Assembly (NCBI GenBank): GCA_022447225.1
Contig: JAKVAZ010000006.1
Span: 186,001-250,000 of the forward strand
Length of the DNA stretch: 64,000 nucleotides
Direction of reading: 5' to 3'
Source of the DNA: Fuerstiella sp.
GTDB lineage: Bacteria; Planctomycetota; Planctomycetia; Planctomycetales; Planctomycetaceae
Shown: positions 35,129-45,363 of the stretch, piece after piece
How the letters are laid out: every line of letters begins with the position of its first letter
Numbering within the stretch: position 1 is the first letter of the stretch
The notes under the pieces: model-generated
Database searches by the model: none
What the model was told of the DNA's origin: nothing
The model's input: only the letters and a program-made list of their open reading frames with translations
Translations under genes and position numbers: made by a program

Positions 35129-35143
35129 GCGATGTTCCATCGC
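35129..35143 (+). terminator. Possible weak terminator
   Basis: GCGATG-TTC-CATCGC, a perfect 6-bp hairpin directly after the SDR stop. The T-tract is imperfect, so this is only suggestive. Confidence 0.3.
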
Positions 35144-35359
35144 TTCTCTGCGGTTTTTGCTACCGCTGACTTCAGCGTATGGTCACAATGAACACTCGCA
35201 ACTCAGACGGCAAATCGAACGATTTCGGTGTTTATCCACCCGCCCGCAAGGTATCTGTGCGGTCTGTTTTGTAGGCTTTTACTAAACGGTCAGAACTGAA
35301 CTGTGCCGTTTTTTTTTCCTCATCACTGCCTTCGTTTCCTGCCCTCGGAGTTGGCACTC

Positions 35360-36673
35360 ATGCGTTTCCTTCACTGTTCACTTGCCCTGATCTTCACAAT
35401 CGCATGTCCCGTCAGCGTGTTTGCAGCAGAACCTCCCGCCGGATTTCAGCCGCTGTTTAATGGAGTGAACCTGAATGGACTGCACGGCTGGGATCACCAG
35501 GCCATGACAAAATTCAGGGATGCGACTCCCGATGAACTCAGTCAGGTCACCGCAGAATGGACGGCCGACGCAGAAAAACACTGGTCCGTGGAAAACGGTG
35601 AGCTCGTCAACGACGGTCACGGCAAATATCTGGCCACCGATGGCAACTATCGCGACTTCGAACTGCTCCTTGAATACAGGACGGTGGCAGGTGCCGACAG
35701 TGGAATCTATCTGAAGGGCTGTCCTCAGGTTCAAATCTGGGACTTTACGGACCCTCGTAAATTTGCAATTGGCGCAGACCTTGGAAGCGGCGGCCTGTGG
35801 AACAATTCACCGGGTCAACCCGGCAAAGACCCGCTGTTTCTGGCGGACCGGTCCCTGGGCCAATGGAATTCGTTCCGCATTCTTCAAGTGGGATCCAGAA
35901 CATCGGTATGGCTGAATGGTCAACACATCGTTGACAACGCAGTCATGGAAAATTATTTCGATCGTGGCGCTCCACTTCCACTGGAAGGTCCGGTCGTTCT
36001 GCAAACACACGGAGGAGAAATTCGCTGGCGTCATATGGCGATCCGGGAACTGAGCAGCGAAGAAGCCAACACATTTCTGGCTGCACACCAGAGACAGGCT
36101 TTCGTTTCGGTGTTCAATGGCACGGATCTTTCAGGATGGCAGGGCGCCGTCAACGACTATGAAGTCGTCGACGGAGCGATCCGGTGTCGCGACGGACATG
36201 GCGGACTGTTACTCACGGAAAACGAATATTCGAATTTCATCGCCCGACTGGAGTTTCGACTGCCGCCCGGCGGCAACAACGGTCTGGCAATCCGTTCTCC
36301 ACTCACAGGGGACCCGGCATACCATGCAATGTGTGAGCTGCAGGTCCTGGATTCAACACACGAAAAATATGTCGATCTGGACAAGCGCCAGTATCACGGA
36401 TCGGCTTACGGGATGACGGCAGCCCGACGTGGATTCCTCCGTCCGACAGGCGAATGGAACTACCAGCAGGTGGTCGTGGACGGATCCCAAATTCAGGTTG
36501 AACTAAATGGGGCTTTGATTCTTGATACGGATCTTGCTGGTGTCACCGAATACATGAAGAATTCCTCCCATCCCGGAAAAGACCGAACATCCGGGTACTT
36601 TGGATTCGCGGGTCACAGTGATCCTGTTGAGTTCAGAAGTATCGCAATCAGGAAGCTGGCCGATTCACAATAG
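35360..36673 (+). CDS. Secreted protein with two DUF1080 (3-keto-disaccharide hydrolase-like) domains
   Basis: A 437-residue exported protein. Residues 1-22 are a signal peptide (MRFLHCSLALIFTIACPVSV). Two beta-jelly-roll domains of the DUF1080 type follow, about 25-230 and 250-430, each with the GFQPLFNG-NLNGL or VFNGTDLSGW start typical of this family. Planctomycetes have many such genes, and some members are linked to glycan binding or hydrolysis, but I see no catalytic residues I can certify. I start at ATG 35360 because GGAG lies 9 bases upstream and it gives a clean signal peptide. It stands alone. Confidence 0.92.
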   Translation: MRFLHCSLALIFTIACPVSVFAAEPPAGFQPLFNGVNLNGLHGWDHQAMTKFRDATPDELSQVTAEWTADAEKHWSVENGELVNDGHGKYLATDGNYRDFELLLEYRTVAGADSGIYLKGCPQVQIWDFTDPRKFAIGADLGSGGLWNNSPGQPGKDPLFLADRSLGQWNSFRILQVGSRTSVWLNGQHIVDNAVMENYFDRGAPLPLEGPVVLQTHGGEIRWRHMAIRELSSEEANTFLAAHQRQAFVSVFNGTDLSGWQGAVNDYEVVDGAIRCRDGHGGLLLTENEYSNFIARLEFRLPPGGNNGLAIRSPLTGDPAYHAMCELQVLDSTHEKYVDLDKRQYHGSAYGMTAARRGFLRPTGEWNYQQVVVDGSQIQVELNGALILDTDLAGVTEYMKNSSHPGKDRTSGYFGFAGHSDPVEFRSIAIRKLADSQ

Positions 36674-36836
36674 CAGTTCGCGAACCTGATCGTTTTGAAT
36701 CGTTTAACGCCGGTCCGGCAGGCGATGGCAGACACAAGCGTTATGATAACACTCCGGCCGATGTCTGGCGGTTTGTGGTTCCCCAGGCGAAACCTTCTTA
36801 ATCTGTCAACCCGGTAAATCATCCAAGGATTCCAAC

Positions 36837-37559
36837 GTGACCATTTCCGCCGAAACACTGGACGGACTTAAGAAATTTGATACACCGACCGTCTGCAATG
36901 TCATCGAATTATTCGCGGTTCGTCCCCGCAGTACCGGATACATGGATCAATCTATTCAGGCCTGTTTTCCAAAACTTCCCCCGATGGTCGGACTTGCGCT
37001 CACGACTGAATTCAGAGCCCTTTCTCCACCCAAAAGCGGAGATGTATACGGCAGCATGGACGCACAGCTGGAATGTATCGAGTCGATGGAGGCCCCGGCG
37101 GTGATCGTGTTTCAGGACCTAGATGTTCCATCCGCTGCCGCAACATTCGGCGAAGTGATGTGCTCGACATATAAGGCATTTGGTGCTGCCGGTCTGATCA
37201 CGTCGGGAACCGGACGGGACCTGGACCAGGTGGACGAACTGAATTTTCCGGCGTTCACTGCCGGCACCTGTTGCTCTCATGGAGCCTGTCACATGTTATC
37301 AGTGAATGTACCCGTGGTCGTTGGAGGAATAAGTATCTATCCCGGCGATCTGCTTCACGGAGACTGTAACGGGGTTACAACAATTCCACTGGATGTGGCT
37401 TCAGAGATTCCACAGGCATGTGAAGAATTCATGAAGGCCGAAGCATACGTAATCGACTATATGAAAGCCGGTTCTCCCACAATTGCCGGACTGAAAGAAG
37501 CTCGTGAGGCGCTGATGGCCGACGTAAAAGTACTGGGGGCAAGACTGCGACGCAGTTGA
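36837..37559 (+). CDS. RraA-family protein (4-hydroxy-4-methyl-2-oxoglutarate aldolase-like)
   Basis: A 240-residue RraA-fold protein. The family signatures are present: STYKAFGAAGLITSGTGRD-like and GDLLHGDCNGV. Members are either aldolases acting on 4-hydroxy-2-oxo acids or RraA regulators of RNase E; sequence alone does not decide, but free-standing RraA-like genes in planctomycetes are more likely metabolic. The start is GTG 36837, with AAGGA about 8 bases upstream. Its stop is within 12 bases of the start of the following adenosyltransferase gene, so the two probably form an operon. Confidence 0.88.
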   Translation: MTISAETLDGLKKFDTPTVCNVIELFAVRPRSTGYMDQSIQACFPKLPPMVGLALTTEFRALSPPKSGDVYGSMDAQLECIESMEAPAVIVFQDLDVPSAAATFGEVMCSTYKAFGAAGLITSGTGRDLDQVDELNFPAFTAGTCCSHGACHMLSVNVPVVVGGISIYPGDLLHGDCNGVTTIPLDVASEIPQACEEFMKAEAYVIDYMKAGSPTIAGLKEAREALMADVKVLGARLRRS

Positions 37560-37567
37560 CCGAAGTC

Positions 37568-38155
37568 ATGGTGCGACTGGATCGAATTTACACTCGCTCG
37601 GGTGATTCCGGAAAAACGTTTCTCGGTGACGGAAGCTGTGTCGCCAAGACTTCACAGCGGATCGTTGTCATGGGAGCCGTGGACGAAGTCAATTGTCATC
37701 TTGGGACGGCGATTTCCCATTCAAACGATTCCGGTCTCCAACAGCTGTTCAGCCGAATTCAGCAACTCCTGTTTGATCTGGGAGCGGATCTTTGCAGTCC
37801 GATTCCGGCCGATCCGTCAGCGGATCAGTGCCCGCGAATAGCAAAGCAGCACACGGTCTGGCTGGAAACCCGAATTGATGAAGCCACGGAGAAACTGAAT
37901 CCACTGATCAGCTTCATTCTGCCCGGTGGACGTCCGGCTGCTGCCGGCCTGCATCTGGCACGATCCGTGTGTCGTCGAGCCGAACTGGAGTTTCTGCGGC
38001 TTATTGAGTCCGGTGAATCCGCCACTACGAACTCCGAAATCGGTGTTTTTCTGAATCGTCTCTCGGATTTGCTGTTTGTTCTGGCCAGACGTGAAAATTC
38101 AGATGGTGCAGACGACGTCCTTTGGAAGGCCGGATCTGCAGTGGAAATCAACTAG
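37568..38155 (+). CDS. ATP:cob(I)alamin adenosyltransferase (PduO/MMAB type)
   Basis: A 195-residue all-alpha adenosyltransferase that transfers adenosyl from ATP to cob(I)alamin. The ATP-binding N-terminus YTRSGDSGKTFLGDGS is clear, with GAVDEVNCHLG and, near the middle, ILPGG and the RSVCRRAE region holding the conserved Arg and Glu. Its product, adenosylcobalamin, serves mutases and diol dehydratases, none of which is in the window. I start at ATG 37568; a TTG overlapping the rraA-like stop would add four residues. It sits 8 bases after the RraA-like gene and 15 bases before the next, suggesting one operon. Confidence 0.93.
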   Translation: MVRLDRIYTRSGDSGKTFLGDGSCVAKTSQRIVVMGAVDEVNCHLGTAISHSNDSGLQQLFSRIQQLLFDLGADLCSPIPADPSADQCPRIAKQHTVWLETRIDEATEKLNPLISFILPGGRPAAAGLHLARSVCRRAELEFLRLIESGESATTNSEIGVFLNRLSDLLFVLARRENSDGADDVLWKAGSAVEIN

Positions 38156-38170
38156 TATTCCGATGTTGTT

Positions 38171-38548
38171 ATGTCAGTTGAAAACATACAAAACCCGGCC
38201 CTATCCGACCTGGCCGCTGAATTTCAGAAAACCATGGCCCATGCCTGGATGGTGCGGACATTCATCAAGCATTGTGATGAAGTGGATGACTTTCCTGAGC
38301 TAATGGAAATTGTTCGATCTGTGTTCGACATGAGTCGGGCAATTGAGAACAAAACCGAAGATCCAGCTGTCTATTTTCGCTTTGCCCGTAAAAAGATCGG
38401 CAAACTTCGAAAGGCCGTGGCTGAGTTCCGGGAAAACGCCTGGCGGGCCTCAACGCACACAAATTTCCAGCAGGCGGTGATGTCCATCGAACATGCTACG
38501 GATCGAATGGAAACGATTCTCCAGGAGGCAAACCGCCTGACTGTATGA
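38171..38548 (+). CDS. Conserved helical protein of unknown function
   Basis: A 125-residue soluble protein, almost wholly predicted helical by residue pattern, with charged amphipathic stretches (PELMEIVRSVFDMSRAIENK and FRFARKKIGKLRKAVAEFRE). It has no signal peptide or membrane segment. It lies 15 bases behind the adenosyltransferase gene on the same strand, so it is probably the third gene of that operon. I do not recognise a named domain. The start is ATG 38171; there is no obvious Shine-Dalgarno, consistent with coupling. It might act with cobalamin handling, but nothing shows this. Confidence 0.7.
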   Translation: MSVENIQNPALSDLAAEFQKTMAHAWMVRTFIKHCDEVDDFPELMEIVRSVFDMSRAIENKTEDPAVYFRFARKKIGKLRKAVAEFRENAWRASTHTNFQQAVMSIEHATDRMETILQEANRLTV

Positions 38549-38880
38549 AGATAGCCAAACGGCAGGCACATATTGGCGATTTACCGTTGTAAACCCATGA
38601 TTTGATACCTGTACCTGGTACAGAGACTGACCACTGATCGCTGGATAAAATCGCATCGACTAACCGCCGAATGTACCGAATTGGGGCAGACGAATTGAAT
38701 TCCTGCCTTCGTGAACTACAACTCAGGTTAAATGGTGTACTGGTTCACCATCTGGAATCGTCTGAGTTGTACCGACGACACCAACATGGACAGTACTGTC
38801 CTGAATTGACGCTCCCCTGAAAGCTTCCTGCGATGCACGGACTGCAGCAGACAACATTCGGGAATTCAAAATCTGCAGGC
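38549..38880. other. Intergenic region before the mechanosensitive channel gene
   Basis: About 330 bases between co-directional genes. Nothing supported; an earlier in-frame ATG at 38833 is discussed under the channel gene. Confidence 0.45.
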
Positions 38881-41800
38881 ATGACGTCGACGGTGCCTGA
38901 GCGAGACAGCCCATGTGACCGATTTCACACGTCGATCGTAACCGCGGCGGGGCTGCTTGTACTGGCCCTGACGGCGTCACCGGTACCGGGTCAGACTGAT
39001 CCGGTGCCACAAACCCAGGAACCCGCTCAGCAGACTCGGTCTGGTGGCCAGGATCTCACTTCCCGGGTCGGCCCGCAGCAGGCGCTGCGTCAGCAGATTA
39101 CCCGACTGACGTCGGCCACTGAAACAGCAGATGTGGATGAGGCAACCCGTGAGCAAATTCGCGGTCTGCTGGCTCAGGCGACATCGGACATGGATACGGC
39201 CGATGATCTGGCAAAACAGAACACCGGGGTCCGGAATCGGCTCAAACAGCTGCCGAAAGCGGCGGACCAGTTGCGAAATCCGCCACCACGTCCGGCAGAA
39301 AACTCTGTTGAGTCAATGACTGTGGAAGAGCTGGAAGGAGAAATTGCCACACAGGAACTGAACCTGACGTCTGCCGAACAGCAACTCGCCAAGGATCAGC
39401 AGGAGGCAGAGTCCGCTACAGATCGAAAACGGCTCCTTCAGGAAAGAGTGCAGGCCGCAGAGCAGAATGTCACTTCCGCTGTGGCACGACTGAAGACTCT
39501 TCCGGAAACCCCCGTCACGCTGCTGGATGAAACACTCCGCACCAGTTCAGAGGCGAACCGTATTCGGGCCGCAGCAGAATATGATCTGCCCCGTACGCTG
39601 CTTGCAGAAGTCGACACAAATTTATCACTGAATCTGCCGAGCCTCCGCGTCGCAAATCTCCAGTCACTGATCGATTCCCGGAACGTCCGACTTCAGGAAC
39701 TGCGGACGAAACTAAAAAAACTGCGAACGGAACAGGCCCGCCAGGAACTGGACCTGGCTATTGAAGCCAGGAGTCAGCTGGCGTCCATTGACAATGCAGA
39801 GATTCGCGAACTCGGTGCATTCAGGCTCGAACTGGCTAAAGAAACCAGTCGCATCACTCAGGAGGACGAGCCTCACTGGAATCAGATCCTCAACCGACGC
39901 CGCGATGATCTCGACCGTCTGACCGATAAGGGAGACAAAATCCGAAAACGAGTTGAACAGTTTGGCACACATTCGACACTTGGCCGCGAGATACTTCATT
40001 TCGGAACAGAACTGCCGTCACTGAGTATAATTCGTGCCGAAATTGATCAGATCGATGTGCTTACCACCGGATGGCGACTGAGAGAGATCGAATATGAAGA
40101 ACAGAAAGAACGAATTCAGTCAGTGATTCGTCGGTTTGGACAGACAGCGGGCACGGCGGAACGAGAGATACTGGAACATGTTGAAGACCTCCTGAATCAG
40201 GTCAATGAGAGCAATATCAGATTCTTTTCGACACTTGCAGATGTCAATGGCGCTGACCTGGCCACCATCGCCTTCATTAACGACTGGATGACGTTTTCCA
40301 GTGAACACGCGCTTTGGCTGCGCAGTCACGAGGCTCTGACGTTACAGGACGCTGCTACGGTTCTGCCGACGATGCGCGCCCAAGGTCGTGATATCGTACA
40401 AAGCCTGATGACCGTGGCTGCAAATTCAGGCAGGTTATTGTGGACACTGATCATTCCGGCCGGACTGGCGATTGTCATTCTGCTGGCCGTTCAGTCACGC
40501 GCCAGGGAAGCACTCAAACAACGAGGAAAAGAAGCATCTCAAAGAACTTGCACGAGTCTGCAGCCAACCATGTGGACTCTGTTGCTGAGCGTCGGACTGG
40601 CCGCTGAATGGCCACTGTTTTTGATGATGACAGGCACCGTGCTGCAGCGTAATGCCGATAACGTGGCGGATGCGCTGGGACAGGCACTGATTCAGCTGGG
40701 TGGAATTGCTTTGTGGCTGGAGTTCATTCGACAAGTACTTCGACCCGGCGGGCTGGCATCAAATCACCTGACATGGAGCCCGGTGGTCGGTGATCACCTG
40801 CGCCTCTGGCTGCGACTGGTCTTTGCGGTTCTCCCCCTGCCTCTGTTTATGTTTCTGCTGACACGAAATCTTCCGGAACAGTCAGATACCACGGAGCGAA
40901 TTCTGTTCATGCTGCTGCTGGTCTGCAGTTCAACACTCCTGTGCCGACTTTTTTTTCCGCTGAACAGCAGATTCGTCCGCACACTGGTGTCAGGATCCGG
41001 TTTTCTGGATTCCACACGCTACCTGTGGATTTCCGTAACGGTGGCAGCCCCTCTGATTCTGGCAGTTTGTTCGGCAGCCGGATTTCATCACACGGCTCTG
41101 TCACTTTGGGACCGAATGGGCTGGTCTGTAGTGACCGGAACAGGAGTGATCCTTTGCTGGTCACTGGTTATGCGATGGCTCAGAATGAATCATCGCGCTA
41201 TGCGACTGGAGCTGGCCCGTGAACGAGCCCGAAAACGGAACCAGTCGGATCACACATCCGACAGCTCCCTTGCACAGCATGCGGTCTCGGAAGATTCCGA
41301 ATTAATGGTCTTCGGCACACAGGCCCGACAACTGGTGCGCAATGTCGCCGTTCTGGCCATGATCGGCTGTGCCTGGGGAATCTGGTTCGACATCCTGCCG
41401 GCACTTCGGATTGTGGATCGTTACGAATTGTGGAGCGTCCAGGAACAGGTGACAGTCACACAAGTCACAGAATCCGGAGACGAGCAGTCAACGCAGCGCT
41501 GGAGAACCCGGGCAGTGACTGTTGGTAGCCTGCTGCTGGTGATATTCGCATCAGCAGCAACATTCACAGGAGTACGACAACTTCCGGGACTGATCGAAGT
41601 CATTCTGCGGAGAAGATCCAGCCTTGACAGCGGCGTGCGTTACACTGTTTCCACCGTCTCCAGATACGTCGTGCTGGTTGCCGGAACCACGGTTGTCTGT
41701 CATTCGCTGGGACTCCGCTGGTCGCAGGTCCAGTGGCTGGTCGCCGGCCTTTCCGTTGGACTCGGATTCGGTCTCCAGGAAGTGTTCGCAAACTTCATCT

Positions 41801-42285
41801 CCGGCATTATCATTCTGGTGGAACGCCCCATTCGAATCGGAGACATCGTGACCATCGACGGTGTGAGTGGCGTGGTATCAGGGATTCAGATTCGTGCCAC
41901 ATCAATCACCGACTGGGACCGCCGTGAATTTATAGTACCGAATCGGGAACTGGTCACAGGCAAACTACTCAACTGGACGCTGAGTGATTCGACGAACCGA
42001 GTCATGGTTGCTGTAGGAATTGGCTATGGATGTGATCCGGAAAAAGCCCGAACAATCATGCTGAACACAGCCAGAGCACATCCCAACGTACTGGATGAGC
42101 CGGGCCCCGTAGCGACATTTGAGAAATTCGGCGACAGCTCTTTGGAACTCGTACTTCGGGCATATCTGCCGAACCTTGATAATCGTCTGTCGACAATCAC
42201 CGAACTGCACACCCGGATCCATCACTCGTTTGCCGAAGAAGGCATCGACATTCCATTCCCACAGCGTGAAATTCGCATGTTGTAA
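38881..42285 (+). CDS. Large MscS-type mechanosensitive channel with coiled-coil periplasmic domain
   Basis: A 1134-residue protein from ATG 38881 (1150 from ATG 38833). The N-terminus has a signal peptide ending VPGQ. About 60-450 is Gln/Glu/Arg/Leu-rich coiled coil, placed outside the cytoplasm. Around ten membrane helices follow (about 510-930), then the MscS pore and beta domain with GLGFGLQEVFANFISGIIIL and PNRELVTGKLLNWTLSD. This is the MscK/KefA architecture, a channel that opens under hypo-osmotic tension. The alternative start at 38833 would place 16 odd residues ahead of the signal peptide, so I prefer 38881. Monocistronic, 437 bases before a GH57 gene. Confidence 0.9.
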   Translation: MTSTVPERDSPCDRFHTSIVTAAGLLVLALTASPVPGQTDPVPQTQEPAQQTRSGGQDLTSRVGPQQALRQQITRLTSATETADVDEATREQIRGLLAQATSDMDTADDLAKQNTGVRNRLKQLPKAADQLRNPPPRPAENSVESMTVEELEGEIATQELNLTSAEQQLAKDQQEAESATDRKRLLQERVQAAEQNVTSAVARLKTLPETPVTLLDETLRTSSEANRIRAAAEYDLPRTLLAEVDTNLSLNLPSLRVANLQSLIDSRNVRLQELRTKLKKLRTEQARQELDLAIEARSQLASIDNAEIRELGAFRLELAKETSRITQEDEPHWNQILNRRRDDLDRLTDKGDKIRKRVEQFGTHSTLGREILHFGTELPSLSIIRAEIDQIDVLTTGWRLREIEYEEQKERIQSVIRRFGQTAGTAEREILEHVEDLLNQVNESNIRFFSTLADVNGADLATIAFINDWMTFSSEHALWLRSHEALTLQDAATVLPTMRAQGRDIVQSLMTVAANSGRLLWTLIIPAGLAIVILLAVQSRAREALKQRGKEASQRTCTSLQPTMWTLLLSVGLAAEWPLFLMMTGTVLQRNADNVADALGQALIQLGGIALWLEFIRQVLRPGGLASNHLTWSPVVGDHLRLWLRLVFAVLPLPLFMFLLTRNLPEQSDTTERILFMLLLVCSSTLLCRLFFPLNSRFVRTLVSGSGFLDSTRYLWISVTVAAPLILAVCSAAGFHHTALSLWDRMGWSVVTGTGVILCWSLVMRWLRMNHRAMRLELARERARKRNQSDHTSDSSLAQHAVSEDSELMVFGTQARQLVRNVAVLAMIGCAWGIWFDILPALRIVDRYELWSVQEQVTVTQVTESGDEQSTQRWRTRAVTVGSLLLVIFASAATFTGVRQLPGLIEVILRRRSSLDSGVRYTVSTVSRYVVLVAGTTVVCHSLGLRWSQVQWLVAGLSVGLGFGLQEVFANFISGIIILVERPIRIGDIVTIDGVSGVVSGIQIRATSITDWDRREFIVPNRELVTGKLLNWTLSDSTNRVMVAVGIGYGCDPEKARTIMLNTARAHPNVLDEPGPVATFEKFGDSSLELVLRAYLPNLDNRLSTITELHTRIHHSFAEEGIDIPFPQREIRML

Positions 42286-42722
42286 ACAGAAGGAACTATG
42301 ACAATTCACTAATCAAAAAAGTCGAACGCAGTTCAACGCGACTTATAATTTGTGACCAGGTTGCCCCGGGGAATTTAATGTGCGTCATACGACAATCCGG
42401 AATGAATTTTCAGAAACAGGTTGCGGTCGTTCTACGTACGGGAAACACTTCGATTCCCTTATTCCAAGAAGACGTCGAACATGCCACAATTCACACACAG
42501 GCCGGCTGTCCGGCCGGCAACTCGGAAAAGATCCGCAGAGTCAGCCGCCGGCATAAGGATTTACGACATTGGAAAAAGTGACGCACATTCGGGATCAACG
42601 AATTCGATCTCAGTGGTGAAGCCTTGTTAAATCATCGAGGGCACGAATTTCAAACGCGACAGGTCGGCAAACACAGCTGAGATACCTCTCCTGTTTAGAT
42701 GGAGAGTCGGAGTAGTCCATCC
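42286..42722. other. Intergenic region before the GH57 gene
   Basis: About 437 bases. Frames at 42378-42581 and 42421-42630 have no recognisable content. A GC-rich 12-base palindromic patch (GCCGGCTGTCCGGCCGGC) lies at 42501-42518. Confidence 0.45.
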
Positions 42723-44954
42723 ATGGCAGGAACTCTGCGTCTGATTCTGGCGCTGCACAATCATCAGCCGATCGGAAATTTCGACGGCATTTTTGAACAG
42801 TCATATCAGGAAAGCTATCAGCCGTTCCTGAATGTCGTGACCGACTATCCGGAAATCAGATTTTCCCTGCATATATCAGGGAGTCTGCTTGACTGGCTTG
42901 AGAAACACCGCCCCGAATACATTGATCATGTTCGGTCACTCGCTGAACGTGGCCAGGTCGAGATCATCGGCGGTGCGTTTTATGAGCCCATTTTGTCGAA
43001 TATCCCGCGTCGTGACCGTATTGGTCAGATTCGTACGTTCACTCAGCATCTTGAAAAAATGTTCGGAACCTCCATCCACGGGATGTGGATGCCCGAACGT
43101 GTCTGGGAACAGTCGTTTGCCGGTGACCTGACTGCCGCCGGTGTTCGATACACGATACTGGATGACCATCATTTCCGTAGTGCCGGTATGAATCAGTATC
43201 AGCTGTTCGGGTACCACGTCACTGAAGATGAAGGGCGTCTGCTTGCGATTTTTCCCGGCAGTGAACACCTGCGATACCTGATTCCCTTCCGTAGTCCGGA
43301 AGAAACAATCACCTACCTGAGAGACATTGCGGACCGTCATGACAATGCCATCGTTGTACTGGGGGATGACGGAGAAAAATTCGGTGCCTGGCCTGAAACA
43401 CATAAACATGTCTATGAGGACGGCTGGCTGCGACGTTTTCTGCAGACATTACGAGACAACAGCAACTGGCTGAAAGTAACAACACCAGGCGAAACACTTG
43501 ACCAGGTGAAGCCTCAGGGGCTGTTTTATATACCGGATGCCAGCTATCGGGAGATGACTGAGTGGGTACTGGACAGCACGACACAGCAGGATCTGCAGCG
43601 TCTGAGCCACATAGAAGGGGACGAAAACTGGCAGCGGTTACAACAGTTTCTTCGGGGAGGATTCTGGCGCAACTTCAGAGTCAAGTACCCTGAAAGCAAC
43701 GAGATGTATGCCCGGATGCTGGAGATTAGCTCAAGGCTGGCAGAAGCCGAACGGGATGCGGGAAGCGAAGCTGGTGAGCTGACCGAAATTCGCCGGTTGT
43801 TATATCAGGGTCAGTGTAACTGCAGCTACTGGCACGGTGCATTTGGCGGCCTGTACCTCCCACATCTTCGCAATGCAGTCTACTCCAGTCTGATTGAAGC
43901 GGATAATCAGCTGGAACATCGTACTCAGACTTCAAACGAATGGCTGGACGTCTGTACGGGCGATTACAATCTGGATACTCAAGAGGAAGTTCGCCTGAGC
44001 AACCACAGAATGGCTGCCTATTTTAGCCCGTCCACCGGCGGCCATTTGTATGAATGGGACATTCGCAGCTGTCGGGTGAACCTGCTGGCCACGCTCAATC
44101 GGCGAGTGGAACCCTATCACCAAAAAATCATTGACCACGCAGAGAAACTGCGACAGTGCGACGGCTCTCAGGAATCCGGCGTGTCCAGTATTCATGACAT
44201 CGTCCGATTCAAACAGCCGGATCTGGACCGCAAGCTGAGTTATGACAACTGGCCGCGCAAAAGTCTGGTAGACCATTTTCTACAGCCGGACATTACCGGA
44301 GAGACGTTTCGTGAAGGCAGTGGCCTTTTGTCTTCGTTTGCAACAGCAGCGTACCGTCCAGCGGTCCGGCACGAAAACCACCAGATCGTACTGGAAATGT
44401 TCTGCCGTGGCAGTCTCAGTGATTATGAAGTCGGAATTCGAAAAACAGTAACAATGTCCCGACAGCGCCCGGGTGAATTAATGGTCAGGTATCAACTGGA
44501 AGATCTGCCAGGACATGTCCCGCTGCATTTTGCTGTCGAATTCAATTTTGCCACCATGCCGGGAGGCGCTTCAGACCGCTACTTTTTCGATGAAACGGGT
44601 GAGCAACTGGGAACACTCGATACACATATCGATGTACCGTCCTCATCTCGTCTGGGACTTATCGATGAATGGCAGGGCCTGGACATAACCGTGGAATGGA
44701 CTCAGAACGGCGGAGTCTGGGCTTTTCCCATCGAAACCATCAGTCAGTCAGAGTCCGGATTTGAGCTTGTGCATCAGAGCGTGACTGTAGCTCCACACTG
44801 GAATCTGGTGGCTCCGGAATCGGGTCCGTGGACGGTCGATCTGTGTCTGAAGGTCAACACATCGCTTGCCCGGGCACGTCAACTGGCCGGACTCAGTGAA
44901 CAGCGCCGTGATGCCGGTATCGGAAGTGAATTAGTTCCCGAAACGGTCGACTGA
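42723..44954 (+). CDS. Glycoside hydrolase family 57 glucanotransferase/amylase
   Basis: A 743-residue GH57 enzyme. The catalytic N-terminal barrel has ALHNHQPIGNFDG, the nucleophile Glu in GMWMPERVWEQ (about residue 125) and the acid/base Asp in VLGDDGEKFGAWP (about residue 216). The C-terminal half (about 390-720) carries the beta-sandwich domains found in 4-alpha-glucanotransferase-type members (DUF1925/DUF1926). It cleaves or rearranges alpha-1,4 glucans, probably on stored glycogen (cytoplasmic; no signal peptide). I start at ATG 42723; GGAG lies 10 bases upstream, better than the ATG at 42699. Functional partner to the glgB gene at 17.4-19.3 kb. Confidence 0.94.
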   Translation: MAGTLRLILALHNHQPIGNFDGIFEQSYQESYQPFLNVVTDYPEIRFSLHISGSLLDWLEKHRPEYIDHVRSLAERGQVEIIGGAFYEPILSNIPRRDRIGQIRTFTQHLEKMFGTSIHGMWMPERVWEQSFAGDLTAAGVRYTILDDHHFRSAGMNQYQLFGYHVTEDEGRLLAIFPGSEHLRYLIPFRSPEETITYLRDIADRHDNAIVVLGDDGEKFGAWPETHKHVYEDGWLRRFLQTLRDNSNWLKVTTPGETLDQVKPQGLFYIPDASYREMTEWVLDSTTQQDLQRLSHIEGDENWQRLQQFLRGGFWRNFRVKYPESNEMYARMLEISSRLAEAERDAGSEAGELTEIRRLLYQGQCNCSYWHGAFGGLYLPHLRNAVYSSLIEADNQLEHRTQTSNEWLDVCTGDYNLDTQEEVRLSNHRMAAYFSPSTGGHLYEWDIRSCRVNLLATLNRRVEPYHQKIIDHAEKLRQCDGSQESGVSSIHDIVRFKQPDLDRKLSYDNWPRKSLVDHFLQPDITGETFREGSGLLSSFATAAYRPAVRHENHQIVLEMFCRGSLSDYEVGIRKTVTMSRQRPGELMVRYQLEDLPGHVPLHFAVEFNFATMPGGASDRYFFDETGEQLGTLDTHIDVPSSSRLGLIDEWQGLDITVEWTQNGGVWAFPIETISQSESGFELVHQSVTVAPHWNLVAPESGPWTVDLCLKVNTSLARARQLAGLSEQRRDAGIGSELVPETVD

Positions 44955-45363
44955 GCCACTCAACTCTAAAGACGGAGCCTCACCGACACGTGCTAAGTAC
45001 CGGATATGTTCAGGAAACACCAGCAGGTGCGATGAACATCAACGGACCGGCCACCCTTAGTCCGGAATGAATGATACGGGGACCGTCTGATCAATGTCCG
45101 AACCCCGTAAACATTACGAACCGGAACAATCGGCTACACCAAAGTACAGTTTGAACAGCAGGCCGGCTGACGACATCGTGGCGCATTTTCATGAATGACC
45201 GCAGCGGTAAAAGTTTTTCTCAGTATCGCCTGCACAGAAGGTGGCTTTGATGACAGTGACTTTCGATCTCTGTCGCAACTGACAGCCGACGGAGTTTGTG
45301 GCAGGGACTCGGCCGTTTAGGATTCACACATTCAGGGACTCTGCCGCTGATAAGGGAACCGAT
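44955..45363. other. Intergenic region before ligA
   Basis: About 409 bases between co-directional genes with no supported feature. AGGGA at its right end is the ribosome site for ligA. Confidence 0.45.
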
